This document shows, one piece after another, positions 1 through 8,487 of a stretch of DNA of 64,000 nt; position 1 is the first letter of the stretch, and every line of letters starts with the position of its first letter. A program made the translations under genes and the position numbers. Origin of the DNA: Pontiella desulfatans (lineage in GTDB: Bacteria; Verrucomicrobiota; Kiritimatiellia; Kiritimatiellales; Pontiellaceae); contig NZ_CAAHFG010000003.1 of assembly GCF_900890425.1 (NCBI RefSeq), forward strand, positions 496,001 through 560,000, in the 5' to 3' direction. The notes under the pieces were generated by a model, which was not told the origin of the DNA, ran no database searches, and saw only the letters and a program-made list of their open reading frames with translations.

Positions 1-1248
1 GGTATCGACTATTCCATCGAAAACGGAGGGATTGTCAGGTGCTCTTCGTTCAGCCTTTCAGGCGATCAAACGCAAGGCGTTGTGTATTCCTACCTGATCA
101 ACCATTTATCCGTTTCGGGGCAAGGTTCGTTGTTGGATGTGGCCGGCAACCTGGACCTCTGGTCTCCGGAGTCGCCTGGTGCTCCGGGGTTGCCGTTTGA
201 ACTGCCCCGCGAAATCCCTTGTTATGCGGAGGTGTCCGGAGGTGGGACGGTTTCGGTGGATTCGCTTTCGGTCGCGAATGGGAGCTGGTTCAGGCTAGGG
301 GAGGGCGGCCACTTGCATGTCGAGAATGATTTCAACGTCTCCACTGATCATTTCCTGTTCGATGGCGGAACGCTTTCCGTCGGCGGTAAGGTGAGCGGGC
401 GGCTCAAGGCAACCCGGGTGTCTGGAGGCCTGACGCTCGCCGGAACCTATGCCCTGGACGAGGAGATGTCGGCGTGCGTGGTGGATGGATCGTTAACGAT
501 CTCTTCCGAGGGAGTGCTGGAGGTGGCGGCCGGCTATGCCGCAAACGGGCATTTGACCGTTGAAGGACTCGCCGTTCTCGAAGGCTCGCTGGAGGTGCTG
601 TTCACGGGCGATGCCCCGGTCTATGGGGCACGTTATGATTTATTCGACTGGAATGGGGGGGTAAGCGGTCAGTTTGTTGCCATTACGGCTCCCCAACTCG
701 TTGGCGGGCTGTTTCTTGACTCCTCTGAACTTTATACCACTGGAAGCGTTAGCGTGATTCCCGAGCCGGCAACATTGAGTTTGATGGGGATGGCATCGTC
801 GGGACTTTTTTGGGCTCGGCGCATTCGTCGGCGCAGGCGGTTCGGGAGGTCTGTGATGCCCGTCGAGGGCTTGGCCATGGATCGGTTCTTCGAGGAGCCG
901 GTTTCGTCCGGGCCTGTCTTCGATGATGCAGCCCCGAGGGCGAACTTGGATGGGAGCCTGAAGCGATTGCTCGACGGAGCGACTGGACGGTTCGGGGCGG
1001 TTGGTTCCCGTTTCGTTGATGCGTTGATGGCCTGGGACCGGTGGGTGGATTTGCCGGGCAGAAAACGATCGCTCAGGCATGCCCGCAAGGCGCTCGCTTC
1101 CCGTGGGCTTGCGCTTCTAGATGCCGTTGTGGCTTCCGTTGCCTGGGATCGGATCGAAAGCCGGGGGAGGGCCCGGCGCAGGAAGCTGGCGGCCATCAGG
1201 AAGCGCGCGGTTTCCCTGCTCGATGCGTTCCTTGAGCGCGTGATGTGA
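1..1248 (+). CDS. PEP-CTERM protein with basic C-terminal extension (5' end outside window)
   Basis: The reading frame is open from base 1, so the start lies upstream of the window. The visible part is a Gly/Ser/Val-rich, repetitive beta-type region typical of a secreted surface protein. A PEP-CTERM sorting signal (VIPEPATLSLMGMASSG, a hydrophobic stretch, then ARRIRRRRR) is encoded at about 754-843. In this family the signal normally ends the protein. Here the frame continues for about 135 further codons, rich in Arg, Ala and Leu, before TGA at 1248. Exosortase recognition is known to need a C-terminal signal, so the extension may block sorting or may stay in the cytoplasm as a separate domain; that is inference. 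No function is recognised for the extension. Confidence 0.75.
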   Translation, partial: GIDYSIENGGIVRCSSFSLSGDQTQGVVYSYLINHLSVSGQGSLLDVAGNLDLWSPESPGAPGLPFELPREIPCYAEVSGGGTVSVDSLSVANGSWFRLGEGGHLHVENDFNVSTDHFLFDGGTLSVGGKVSGRLKATRVSGGLTLAGTYALDEEMSACVVDGSLTISSEGVLEVAAGYAANGHLTVEGLAVLEGSLEVLFTGDAPVYGARYDLFDWNGGVSGQFVAITAPQLVGGLFLDSSELYTTGSVSVIPEPATLSLMGMASSGLFWARRIRRRRRFGRSVMPVEGLAMDRFFEEPVSSGPVFDDAAPRANLDGSLKRLLDGATGRFGAVGSRFVDALMAWDRWVDLPGRKRSLRHARKALASRGLALLDAVVASVAWDRIESRGRARRRKLAAIRKRAVSLLDAFLERVM

Positions 1249-1270
1249 TGGCTCCGGCGGTTGCCCTGTT

Positions 1271-2404
1271 CTACGTTTTTTCGAAGTAGAAATAGTTGTG
1301 TTCGGCCAGTTTTTTTCCGTAGCGCTCGATGTGCGTGGCGGCATATTCCATGCGGTCTGAAAAGCGGATGAATTCGTCGCGCAGGAATCCGGACAGCTCG
1401 CGCTGTTCGGAGAGCAGGCGCATTTGGCGCGCGCGGTCGCGGCAAACCTTGGTGAGGGCTTCGGCGCTATCGGACATATCCTTGCGGATGCGTCGGTTGG
1501 TGTTGTCGAGCTCATGCTGGGTGATCTTTGTGCCGAGTGTTCGCTCGATGCGTTTGACCATGAGGTTGTGTTCGCTCGACCATTTTTGCAGGCCGGAATC
1601 CTTGTGGTCGTCGGCGAACATACGGCTGAAGGGGTCGCCGTACCACGAATCGGCGGCTTCGAAGATGGAGTCGATGAGTTGTTCGTAGTCGCGGTAAAGC
1701 TTGCCGTATTTCTCATTGTATTTTTTCCATCTAACCGCGCCCCAGTTGCAGTCGGTGAGGCGATAGCAGAAGCGCCGGGGTTTGTTGTCCTTCGTTTCGC
1801 CGGTCGAATAGGTCACGTAGCTCGCGATCCCGATCACATTGCGATTAAGATCCAGCACGGGGCTTCCGCTGTTGCCTGAGACGAAACCGGCACTCACCTC
1901 GACCTTGTCGGCGCCGATCCCGGTGACCTTGCCATAAAGCTCCGTTGCAACGCCCCCGCCCTCGCTGTTGCCAAAAACGCCGACTGGGCCGCCCATGGAG
2001 AGCTTTTTCGTTACCGGCAGCCCGGTTTCATCGGCCAGCAGCAGGCGCGCGATGTCGCGCTCGGCCGAAAGCTCGACGCTGCGTGGCCGCAGCGTCCGAC
2101 CGGTCGCTGTCTTGAAGCTGATCGTTTCCGAGCCGAGAATGACGTGTTGGTTGGTGAAGAGGTAGGTTTTTCCATCAAGCTCGGCAATGAATCCGCTTCC
2201 GGAGCTTTTCCCGAGCCGGCTCTCGCAGGAGACCGTGACCAGCTTGTCGGAGATATCGTTGAAGGAATAGGCGAACTTTGCCTTGATGGCGCCCTCCTCG
2301 GCGAGCCGTTTTTCGAGTGCCTTTTGCGCTTTGGCATCGTTGTCCGCCGCGAAGGTGGCGGCGGCAAGGCTGAGTAGGGCGAGGGGGATGTGAGAGGCTT
2401 TCAT
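1271..2404 (-). CDS. secreted S1-type (trypsin-like) serine protease, paralog 1
   Basis: A 377-residue protein with a Sec signal peptide (MKASHIPLALLSLAAATFAA). A chymotrypsin-fold protease domain follows, with His in TNQHVI (about residue 87), Asp in ERDIARL (about 117) and Ser in SGNSGSP (about 179), so the catalytic triad looks intact. The last 150 residues are charged and helical and match no domain I know. It is the last gene of a three-gene minus-strand operon, 13 bases after the paralogous protease upstream. The paralogs align over their full length, including the C-terminal region. It probably acts in the periplasm or outside the cell. The substrate is unknown. Confidence 0.82.
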   Translation of the reverse strand: MKASHIPLALLSLAAATFAADNDAKAQKALEKRLAEEGAIKAKFAYSFNDISDKLVTVSCESRLGKSSGSGFIAELDGKTYLFTNQHVILGSETISFKTATGRTLRPRSVELSAERDIARLLLADETGLPVTKKLSMGGPVGVFGNSEGGGVATELYGKVTGIGADKVEVSAGFVSGNSGSPVLDLNRNVIGIASYVTYSTGETKDNKPRRFCYRLTDCNWGAVRWKKYNEKYGKLYRDYEQLIDSIFEAADSWYGDPFSRMFADDHKDSGLQKWSSEHNLMVKRIERTLGTKITQHELDNTNRRIRKDMSDSAEALTKVCRDRARQMRLLSEQRELSGFLRDEFIRFSDRMEYAATHIERYGKKLAEHNYFYFEKT

Positions 2405-2417
2405 GCGGGCTCCTGGC

Positions 2418-3554
2418 TTAGCGTTGGCTATAGATCATTGCGCTGCATTGGTCGATCCATTGGGCGGCGTAATCGAGCGAGCCGGATTGTTTTTCGAATT
2501 CCTCGCGCAGGAATCCGGTAAGCTCGCGCTGTTCGGAAAACATGCTGATCTGGCGAGCCCGGCCGCGGCACACCCCGGAGAGCTTTTTCAGGCTTTCGGC
2601 ATATTCGGTCATCAGCTGGCGTTTGTGCGCGGAGCTGCGGTCGAACCGCGAGATCACCTCGTTGTGCGACTTTGCCCAGGAATGGAGACTGCGTTCAGGA
2701 TTGTCTTCGATGCTTACCTTGGCCAACGGGGATTCGCTCCAGTTCTTGATGATCTCGAAAATGCCGTTGTAGAGCATTTCGCTCTGGCGGTAGAGCTTAC
2801 CGTATTGCTTGTTGTAGTGCGTCCAGCGAACGCTCTTCCATTCAACGCCGGAAAGGCGGTAGCAAAACCGGCGGGTTTGGTTTTCGAACTTGGTGCCCTC
2901 CTTCATGGCATGGTTGCGGGAAACACGGACATAGCTGGCAATGCCCAGAACCTCCTGGCTCAGGTTGAGGATGGGGCTTCCGCTGTTGCCGGATACGAAT
3001 TCGGCCGAGGTTTCGACCAGCTCCGCCCCGAGGCCGTTAACCACGCCGAACAACTCGGTGCCAACGCCGGCGCCCTCGCTGTTGCCGAAAACAGCCACCG
3101 GGATGTCCATTTCAACTTCGTTGCCAATGTCGAATGCGTGGTCGGTTTCCAGTTCGAGGCGTGCTATGTCGCGGGTTAGCGATAGCTCGACGCTACGCGG
3201 CTTCAGCTGGGTTCCGGATGCCGTTTTGAAGCTGATCTTGTCGGCCCCCATGATGACGTGCTGGTTGGTGAAAATGTAGGTTTTCCCGTCCATTCGGGCA
3301 ACGAAACCGCTGCCGAAGGTCTTGCCCTGTTCGCTTTTGCAACTGATGATCACCAGCTTGTCGGCCACGTCGCTGAATCCATAGCTGAACTGGGCGCTGA
3401 TCAGGGCCTGGCTCTCCTGCTTGTTTTTCAGCTCATTCCGCTTCCGTTGCTTTTCGCGGGCTTCTTCGTCGCTCTCGGTTTCGGCAACCACCGGAACGGC
3501 AGCCAGGGCGGCAACCAGCAGGAGCAGGGCGGTTTTGAATGCGCTATTCATCAT
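2418..3554 (-). CDS. secreted S1-type serine protease, paralog 2
   Basis: The start is placed at the ATG pair 3549-3554 because a signal peptide (MMNSAFKTALLLLVAALAA) begins there. An earlier in-frame start would run far into the upstream gene. The triad is His in TNQHVI, Asp in TRDIARL and Ser in SGNSGSP. A charged KQRKRNELKNKQ segment follows the signal peptide. The C-terminal half is homologous to the downstream paralog. The start overlaps the stop of the upstream gene by a few bases, which suggests translational coupling. The pair looks like a tandem duplication that has diverged. The substrate is unknown. Confidence 0.82.
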   Translation of the reverse strand: MMNSAFKTALLLLVAALAAVPVVAETESDEEAREKQRKRNELKNKQESQALISAQFSYGFSDVADKLVIISCKSEQGKTFGSGFVARMDGKTYIFTNQHVIMGADKISFKTASGTQLKPRSVELSLTRDIARLELETDHAFDIGNEVEMDIPVAVFGNSEGAGVGTELFGVVNGLGAELVETSAEFVSGNSGSPILNLSQEVLGIASYVRVSRNHAMKEGTKFENQTRRFCYRLSGVEWKSVRWTHYNKQYGKLYRQSEMLYNGIFEIIKNWSESPLAKVSIEDNPERSLHSWAKSHNEVISRFDRSSAHKRQLMTEYAESLKKLSGVCRGRARQISMFSEQRELTGFLREEFEKQSGSLDYAAQWIDQCSAMIYSQR

Positions 3555-4314
3555 GGTACTCAATTTTTCGGGTGGTGAATTTTTCGAAATCCTTGGTTTC
3601 TCCATCCTCCACGGTTTTCAGTTTCAGCAGGCACTGCGTCCAATTTCCCTGGTCGTCGATGCGCAGGTATTCGTAGTCGTTGGAATCCTTCCGGTCTTTT
3701 TGGGCATAGGCGATCCTCGTGCCCGACATGAGTCCGTTGTCGGTCCAGGCGTAGGCCATCGTGTATTTGATCCGTCCCCGCTCATCGTATCGGGTGTAAA
3801 GTTGTTTCGTGTTGTCCGGTGCGCGCTGGAACTTCGAGAGGGGGAGGGTTCTTTCCCCCTTGTTCTTGATGGTGGACGTCAGTTGGTAGCCCTCGCTGTT
3901 GTAGGTCAGAATCTCGACTTCGCCCGAGAGCTTGCATTGATAGGCGATCTGGCGGGTCGGGGCATTGAGCACGATTTCATAATCGTTGGTCGATCCATGG
4001 CGTACGTCCTCGGTGCGTTGCCGCACCAGGCATCCCGCTTCATTGAACATGTTGGTTGCAAAGTAGGTTTGCTCCCCTTTGCTGTTCCATTTCTTGCGGT
4101 ATTTAAGGTTGCCCGCCCGGTCGTATTCCCGGAATTCCTTGTATTTCCGGTCGGACATGTCGTAGGCGTATTCCTCTTCGACCGATTTCACGGGGCCAAA
4201 GTAGTCGCTCGCCACCCGCGAGGGCACGGCGATATCAAGATGGGTTTCCCCGGCGGAACATATGGCCGGCAAGAGTGCCGCCATCAATAGGCCCAAGACA
4301 TGTTTTCGTTCCAT
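3544..4314 (-). CDS. secreted protein of unknown function, first gene of the S1 protease operon
   Basis: A 256-residue protein with a signal peptide (MERKHVLGLLMAALLPAICSA). The mature part is rich in Tyr, Asp and Arg and contains loosely repeated strands such as YDRAGNLKYRKKWNSKGE and YDERGRIKYTM. These resemble YD-repeat-like beta-hairpin units, but the match is weak. The ATG at 4314 is preferred to the TTG two codons upstream. The gene overlaps the next protease gene by several bases, so the three genes are probably one transcript. It may be a partner or a substrate of the proteases; this rests on position only. Confidence 0.65.
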   Translation of the reverse strand: MERKHVLGLLMAALLPAICSAGETHLDIAVPSRVASDYFGPVKSVEEEYAYDMSDRKYKEFREYDRAGNLKYRKKWNSKGEQTYFATNMFNEAGCLVRQRTEDVRHGSTNDYEIVLNAPTRQIAYQCKLSGEVEILTYNSEGYQLTSTIKNKGERTLPLSKFQRAPDNTKQLYTRYDERGRIKYTMAYAWTDNGLMSGTRIAYAQKDRKDSNDYEYLRIDDQGNWTQCLLKLKTVEDGETKDFEKFTTRKIEYHDE

Positions 4315-4442
4315 TAACAACCCCCAAACACAGGATCGTTGTACCTAATATGGGAACCCCCGAAAAGAAAAGATTGCCATTGGTCTTCGAAAGAGGGTGC
4401 GGAATCGATGAGACGGACGCCCTTCCCGCGACAAAATGGCAC

Positions 4443-4476
4443 CACGCCTGTGCTCACGATCGTGAGCACAGGCGTG
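4443..4476. repeat. 34-bp perfect palindrome, CACG-N8-CACG-AT-CGTG-N8-CGTG
   Basis: Two 17-base arms are perfect reverse complements with no spacer. The centre is CACGATCGTG and each outer end is CACG/CGTG. It lies in the non-coding stretch 4315-4577 between the protease operon and the exchanger gene. No T-run follows on either side, so a classic terminator is unlikely. A second copy of the same architecture with different inner bases lies at 63751-63784. Elsewhere in this stretch I see only a small CCGGAT-AA-ATCCGG hairpin near 4514-4528. Confidence 0.85.
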
Positions 4477-4577
4477 ATGTGGGGCTTTGATTGTAAACCG
4501 GGATGTATTCCGGATAAATCCGGGTTTTTGCTCGAATCGTCCGGGGGCTTCGGCTACCACTTGATGCACCTGCATTC

Positions 4578-5393
4578 ATGATCAAAGACCTCTCCATCCT
4601 GGTGTTGAGCGCGGCCGCAATTGTTGTGGCGGTGCGCTTTCTGCTGGTTCCGGGCATCGGGAGGATCGGGGCGGCGCTGAAGTTTTCCGCCAAGGTGCGC
4701 GGCCAGATGATCGGCTATGCCACCAGCGTGCCCGAATTCACCGTGCTTGTTGCGGGGGCGCTCAACGGGGTGTTCGATGCCGGCATGTGGAATATTGTGG
4801 CTTCGAATGTCGTAAACTGGGTGCTCTTTCTCCTGACGGTTTTCGCTTTCCGCCAGCAGCTCGACCTGAAGAACAAGGGCTTTGCCGATGAACTCGTTTT
4901 TGGGGTTTTGTCGGTCGTGGTTCCGTTGCTGATGTTTGCCGCCCACATTGGAACCAGCTATGCGACAGCTATCGGGTTGATCGCCTTTTTCATGGTCTAC
5001 AAGGTGATGGACAAGCGCCTCAACAAGGCCGGCAAGCCCGCCGTGCTGCCGCCCGGCGCAGAGGGTGGGACGCTATGGGGCGGGGGAGGCATGTTGCTTC
5101 TCGGTATCGTGCTAATCCTGCTTTCCGGGCGATTTCTCGGGAATAGCGCCGAGGCGTTGATCACCCAATTGAACGTGCCCGCTTGGGCGGTTGGTTGGAT
5201 CCTCGGCCTCGTGACTTCCGTATGCGAGCTCGCTTCGTTCATCGAGATCTACCGCATCCATAAACCCAAGGATTCTCCGGAGCATATCAAGGATACCCAG
5301 GAGGCGCTGGATGCCCTGGTTGCATCGAACATCGCCAATCTCGCCCTGATCCTCCCGCTCGGGATGGTGATCTATCTGGCGCTTTCAAGCTAG
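4578..5393 (+). CDS. CaCA-type sodium/calcium exchanger-like membrane protein
   Basis: A 271-residue polytopic membrane protein with about nine hydrophobic segments. Two related motifs mark the alpha repeats of the cation/Ca2+ exchanger superfamily: GYATSVPEF (about residue 47) and GLVTSVCELASF (about 210). Each carries the acidic residue expected in the ion path. The protein is shorter than typical prokaryotic exchangers (300-350 residues). I see no good ribosome-binding site before the ATG. It converges with the PP-loop gene, leaving 19 bases between the stops. The transported ion cannot be deduced. Confidence 0.72.
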   Translation: MIKDLSILVLSAAAIVVAVRFLLVPGIGRIGAALKFSAKVRGQMIGYATSVPEFTVLVAGALNGVFDAGMWNIVASNVVNWVLFLLTVFAFRQQLDLKNKGFADELVFGVLSVVVPLLMFAAHIGTSYATAIGLIAFFMVYKVMDKRLNKAGKPAVLPPGAEGGTLWGGGGMLLLGIVLILLSGRFLGNSAEALITQLNVPAWAVGWILGLVTSVCELASFIEIYRIHKPKDSPEHIKDTQEALDALVASNIANLALILPLGMVIYLALSS

Positions 5394-5412
5394 CACGGCG
5401 TGGTTTTCGGGG

Positions 5413-6408
5413 CTATTGCGGGGTAATCATGAGTTGCTTGACGGCATCGGGATCCATGGGGATGACCTCGATGGTGTGCGATCCTGAACCGTTGGTAATT
5501 TCCACCGTGCAGGGCTGGTCCTTTGGGGTCTTCGCATAACGGGCGCAGATGGCCGCCGCGGTTTCCAGCTGATCCTCGCGGGCATTCGGCGGGGCGATTA
5601 CGAGCGGGCTGGGAAGGGTGGGGCAGGTGATGCGGTAATCGTCCGGGTGGGCCTTTTCGTCGAGCAGCTCGTTGTCTTCCTTGCAGGAGCCGACGATGAT
5701 CTTCACATCGTCCGCGAGGCGCATGTGGCGTCCTGTGGGCAAAAGCCAAACGTTGGTGCGGTCGGCATCGGGGCCTTCGTGGTCGAGCAGGTCCTTCAGC
5801 TTTTTGCCGAAGCGCTCCTCGGTCAGCAGGCAACCGCCGGCCGGGGTGGGGTAGCTGGTAATGCCGAAATGTTTCGCCAGCTCCATCTGCGGGGTGCGGT
5901 TGCGCCCGGAAAAACGCGGCAATTTTCCGGCATCGATCCACCCTTCGCGGATGGGCTTCGTGGGCGGCAGCAGGCTGGCGCTGAGGGGGCGGACGATGAG
6001 GTCTTCATATTTCGAGCAGCGCGCCACCACGCCCAGGCTCTGCTTGTTCTGCGACATCGGCCGCTGGGCCAGCACCTCGCCGGTGGCAATGAAGTCGAAG
6101 CCCCATTCCTCCAGCAACTCCCCGGCGCGCATGATCATGTGCGCATGGCAGTCGATGCAGGGATTCATGGCGCCGCCCAGCCCGTGGGCGGGATGCTGCA
6201 CCTGCTCAAGAATGTCTTCGGTGAAGTCGATGATGTGAAGCGGGATGTCGAGCGCCTTTGCCGCAGCTTCGGCCTTATCCGTTCCGAAAAAGGGACTGTT
6301 GTAGACGATGGCCTCCACGTGGACGCCCTGTTCGCGCAATACGCAAACCGCGAGCTGGCTATCCAGCCCGCCGGAAAGGAGGGAGAGTGCCTTGTATTGT
6401 TTTTTCAT
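5413..6408 (-). CDS. PP-loop ATPase, MnmA/ThiI-like tRNA sulfurtransferase family
   Basis: A 331-residue soluble protein. The N-terminus carries the PP-loop SGGLDS (residues 12-17), which binds ATP and adenylates the target base. Cysteines in PCIDCH (about 84 and 87) and GGCLL (about 194) fit a catalytic thiolation pair or a metal site. It resembles the short TrmU-like or ThiI-like proteins found in anaerobes rather than full MnmA, whose C-terminal part is not recognisable here. The exact tRNA product (2-thiouridine or 4-thiouridine) cannot be decided. AAGGA lies at good spacing before the ATG. Confidence 0.72.
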   Translation of the reverse strand: MKKQYKALSLLSGGLDSQLAVCVLREQGVHVEAIVYNSPFFGTDKAEAAAKALDIPLHIIDFTEDILEQVQHPAHGLGGAMNPCIDCHAHMIMRAGELLEEWGFDFIATGEVLAQRPMSQNKQSLGVVARCSKYEDLIVRPLSASLLPPTKPIREGWIDAGKLPRFSGRNRTPQMELAKHFGITSYPTPAGGCLLTEERFGKKLKDLLDHEGPDADRTNVWLLPTGRHMRLADDVKIIVGSCKEDNELLDEKAHPDDYRITCPTLPSPLVIAPPNAREDQLETAAAICARYAKTPKDQPCTVEITNGSGSHTIEVIPMDPDAVKQLMITPQ

Positions 6409-6470
6409 GATAAGTCCTTGTCTGGGAAAACGTTTGCTGATGTCCGCACCATTTGGATCAAAGTCAGCGT

Positions 6471-7343
6471 TTATCCGTGTTGTTCCGTGGCGGAACTTCG
6501 GCGAAATAGGTTCAGCTGCCAGGCCACGATGACGGCGACCGCGATCATGACCGCCGAATAGAGCTGGCCTTTGGTGAGCCAGCCAAGATAGATGGTGCTG
6601 TCCGGTTCGCGGAAAAACTCCATGGCAATGCGGGCGAGGGCGTAGAGCGCAAGATAGCTGATGCTGGGCGCTCCCGGTCGCTTGCCCCAGGCCGTTCGGC
6701 GCAACAGCATCATGATCCCGAAAACCAGGAAACCTTCCGCAAAGGCTTGGTAGAGCTGCGAGGGATGGCGGGGGACCAGCTGCCCGGCCTCCACCATCCT
6801 TTCAATCTCGGGAATGGTGTATTGGCCATAGTGAAGATGGGCGGATTGCGGGAAAACCACCGCCCATTTAACATCCGATGCCCGTCCCCAAAGCTCGCCG
6901 TTCACAAAGTTGGCCAGCCGGCCGAAGGCAAAGCCCAGCGAGGTCGTCACCGCCATGTGGTCGGTCAGGTTCAGGAAATGGTGATGGTTCTTCTTGGCGT
7001 ACCATACCAAGAATAGGATCACGCCGATGAACCCGCCGTGGCTCGCCATGCCTCCATCCCAAACGCGGAAAACATAGAGCGGATCCTCCAAAAAGGAGTC
7101 GAAACCATAGAAAAGCACATAACCCAGCCGCCCGCCCAGAAACACGCCGAAAAAGGCCAGGAGCACAACAAAGTTGCTAACCTCCTTCTCCGGCACCTCG
7201 AACTCGCCCCGCTTCGACCACCGGCGCAGCAACAGGATGCAGGCAATAAACCCCATCAAATAGGAAATGCCATACCACCGAACCGCCAATGGCCCCCCAA
7301 TCTCCAGCAGGATCGGATTAATGTTGTGGATGTAGTGCGTCAT
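6471..7343 (-). CDS. lgt: prolipoprotein diacylglyceryl transferase
   Basis: This inner-membrane enzyme moves diacylglyceryl from phosphatidylglycerol to the lipobox cysteine, the first step of lipoprotein maturation. The 290 residues hold about seven membrane segments. Family motifs are clear: RWYGISYLMGF near the N-terminus, WDGGMASHGGFIG (about 98-110) with the conserved His-Gly-Gly, and GRLANFVNGELWGR (about 140-153). The length is normal. Several predicted lipoproteins are encoded in this window, so the substrate class is present. It lies 62 bases downstream of the next gene's region and is not clearly in an operon. Confidence 0.95.
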   Translation of the reverse strand: MTHYIHNINPILLEIGGPLAVRWYGISYLMGFIACILLLRRWSKRGEFEVPEKEVSNFVVLLAFFGVFLGGRLGYVLFYGFDSFLEDPLYVFRVWDGGMASHGGFIGVILFLVWYAKKNHHHFLNLTDHMAVTTSLGFAFGRLANFVNGELWGRASDVKWAVVFPQSAHLHYGQYTIPEIERMVEAGQLVPRHPSQLYQAFAEGFLVFGIMMLLRRTAWGKRPGAPSISYLALYALARIAMEFFREPDSTIYLGWLTKGQLYSAVMIAVAVIVAWQLNLFRRSSATEQHG

Positions 7344-7361
7344 TCCGCTAAACAGGAAAAT

Positions 7362-7381
7362 GGGAAGAGCAAGCTCTTCCC
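7362..7381. terminator. short hairpin upstream of lgt
   Basis: GGGAAGAGC and GCTCTTCCC pair with a two-base loop between the start of lgt and the stop of the next gene upstream. No long T-run follows, so it may be a weak terminator or a processing site. Confidence 0.35.
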
Positions 7382-7391
7382 GGAACCCTGC

Positions 7392-7415
7392 AAAACGCTA
7401 CCCTGTTAGCGTTTT
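7392..7415 (-). terminator. intrinsic terminator overlapping the stop of the HEAT-like gene
   Basis: Arms AAAACGCTA and TAGCGTTTT enclose a six-base loop. The TAA stop of the minus-strand gene lies inside the stem. Both sides end in A/T runs, so it could act in both directions. Confidence 0.6.
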
Positions 7416-8341
7416 CCTTTTTTCCGTTTTTCGTTTGCGCGGACGGTGTCGATTTCTGCCGCCAGTTTCGGGGTTAGCCAGAATTTTTGCATGAAATCGA
7501 ATTGTTCGTTTGTGTCATTCAGCTTCGCCTCAACCGTCTCGTGGTCGCGTGTGATATAGGTGGTGAGGAGGAGCACGCGCTGGCCGGCGTATCCGGAAAC
7601 CTCAACATAGAAACTTTCAATTCCGAGTCCGGATACCCACTTCTCCAGATCAGTTGCAGCGGCATTCTTATCCTGGTTCTTTGTTGTGAAGACATAGAGC
7701 CGGGGCTGGGTGGATGGGAGGTTCAGGTAGTTTTCGGAATTAGGTGGATTTCCTCCAGTCAAATCCCGGTAGATTTCAAAATAGGCGATGGACGACTCAT
7801 CCTTTATTTTCCCCGCCAGATAGTTTTTCGCGTGGGTCTTATTTTCGGAAATAGCAACGATGATCCGGTCGTAAAGGTTTTCTTCACGGTTTACAACCGC
7901 AGCTTCAACAAGCTCCTCGATCAATTGATCGGACTTTGGTTCGACCTGGGTGAGGCCATAGTGGAGGGCGTTGTAGCGAACATCGGCCGATTCATCTTTG
8001 GAAAGCTTTTGCAATATGGCCAGCGCCTCTGGATTGGAGGGATTTTTACCTTCAATGAAATGCTCGCCAAGCAGACGGGCGGTCACGCTGCGAATGGAGG
8101 AGGCTTTATCTGTCGAGCAGGCCTTGAATCCCGGAAGATAGCTCTCGTTTATGGTTTCTCCAGTCTTTTCGCGGGTAATCGTGGCAAGCGCATGCATTCT
8201 CATGGCGGTGGAGTTGAAGCTAAGCACTTGTTGTATGGAATATTGATGGGCTGTCGCCGGCGTGTTGGTTGGTGCTTGGGCATTTGATAGGGATGCCAGT
8301 ACGAATGCAGAAAGGCTCAGCATAGCAAATGTTTTGTTCAT
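7406..8341 (-). CDS. secreted HEAT-like repeat protein of unknown function
   Basis: The start is ATG 8341, preceded by AAGGAGAA at good spacing, giving 311 residues. A signal peptide (MNKTFAMLSLSAFVLASLSNAQA) leads into helical pairs such as STDKASSIRSVTARLLGEHF and DESADVRYNALHYGL. These look like HEAT/armadillo-type repeats of about 35 residues (about residues 50-190). The last 100 residues are a mixed region ending in a Lys/Arg-rich tail (ANEKRKKGKR). The role is unknown; HEAT arrays usually bind proteins. Confidence 0.6.
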   Translation of the reverse strand: MNKTFAMLSLSAFVLASLSNAQAPTNTPATAHQYSIQQVLSFNSTAMRMHALATITREKTGETINESYLPGFKACSTDKASSIRSVTARLLGEHFIEGKNPSNPEALAILQKLSKDESADVRYNALHYGLTQVEPKSDQLIEELVEAAVVNREENLYDRIIVAISENKTHAKNYLAGKIKDESSIAYFEIYRDLTGGNPPNSENYLNLPSTQPRLYVFTTKNQDKNAAATDLEKWVSGLGIESFYVEVSGYAGQRVLLLTTYITRDHETVEAKLNDTNEQFDFMQKFWLTPKLAAEIDTVRANEKRKKGKR

Positions 8342-8454
8342 GTAGGTTCTCCTTAAAGTGATTGCGCTACAAAAATAGGCAATAGGCCGGGTGAAAACAA
8401 GCAACATTGTGCAGTCAGAATTGAGCCATAATCCGATAGGATGCTAGTGGAGGA

Positions 8455-8487
8455 AAATGCCGTCCGTCCAAAAGACGATCGGCATTA
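8455..8487 (-). terminator. intrinsic terminator of the PEP-CTERM gene
   Basis: On the minus strand AATGCCG, a short mismatch, CGTC and a TTTTG loop fold back on GAC and CGGCATT, followed by TTTTCC. The gene's stop codon sits in the first arm. Confidence 0.6.

Noticed and set aside
4339-4581. Short open frames across the 4.3-4.6 kb gap on both strands
   Set aside because: They run through a perfect palindrome, lack ribosome sites and show no protein pattern.
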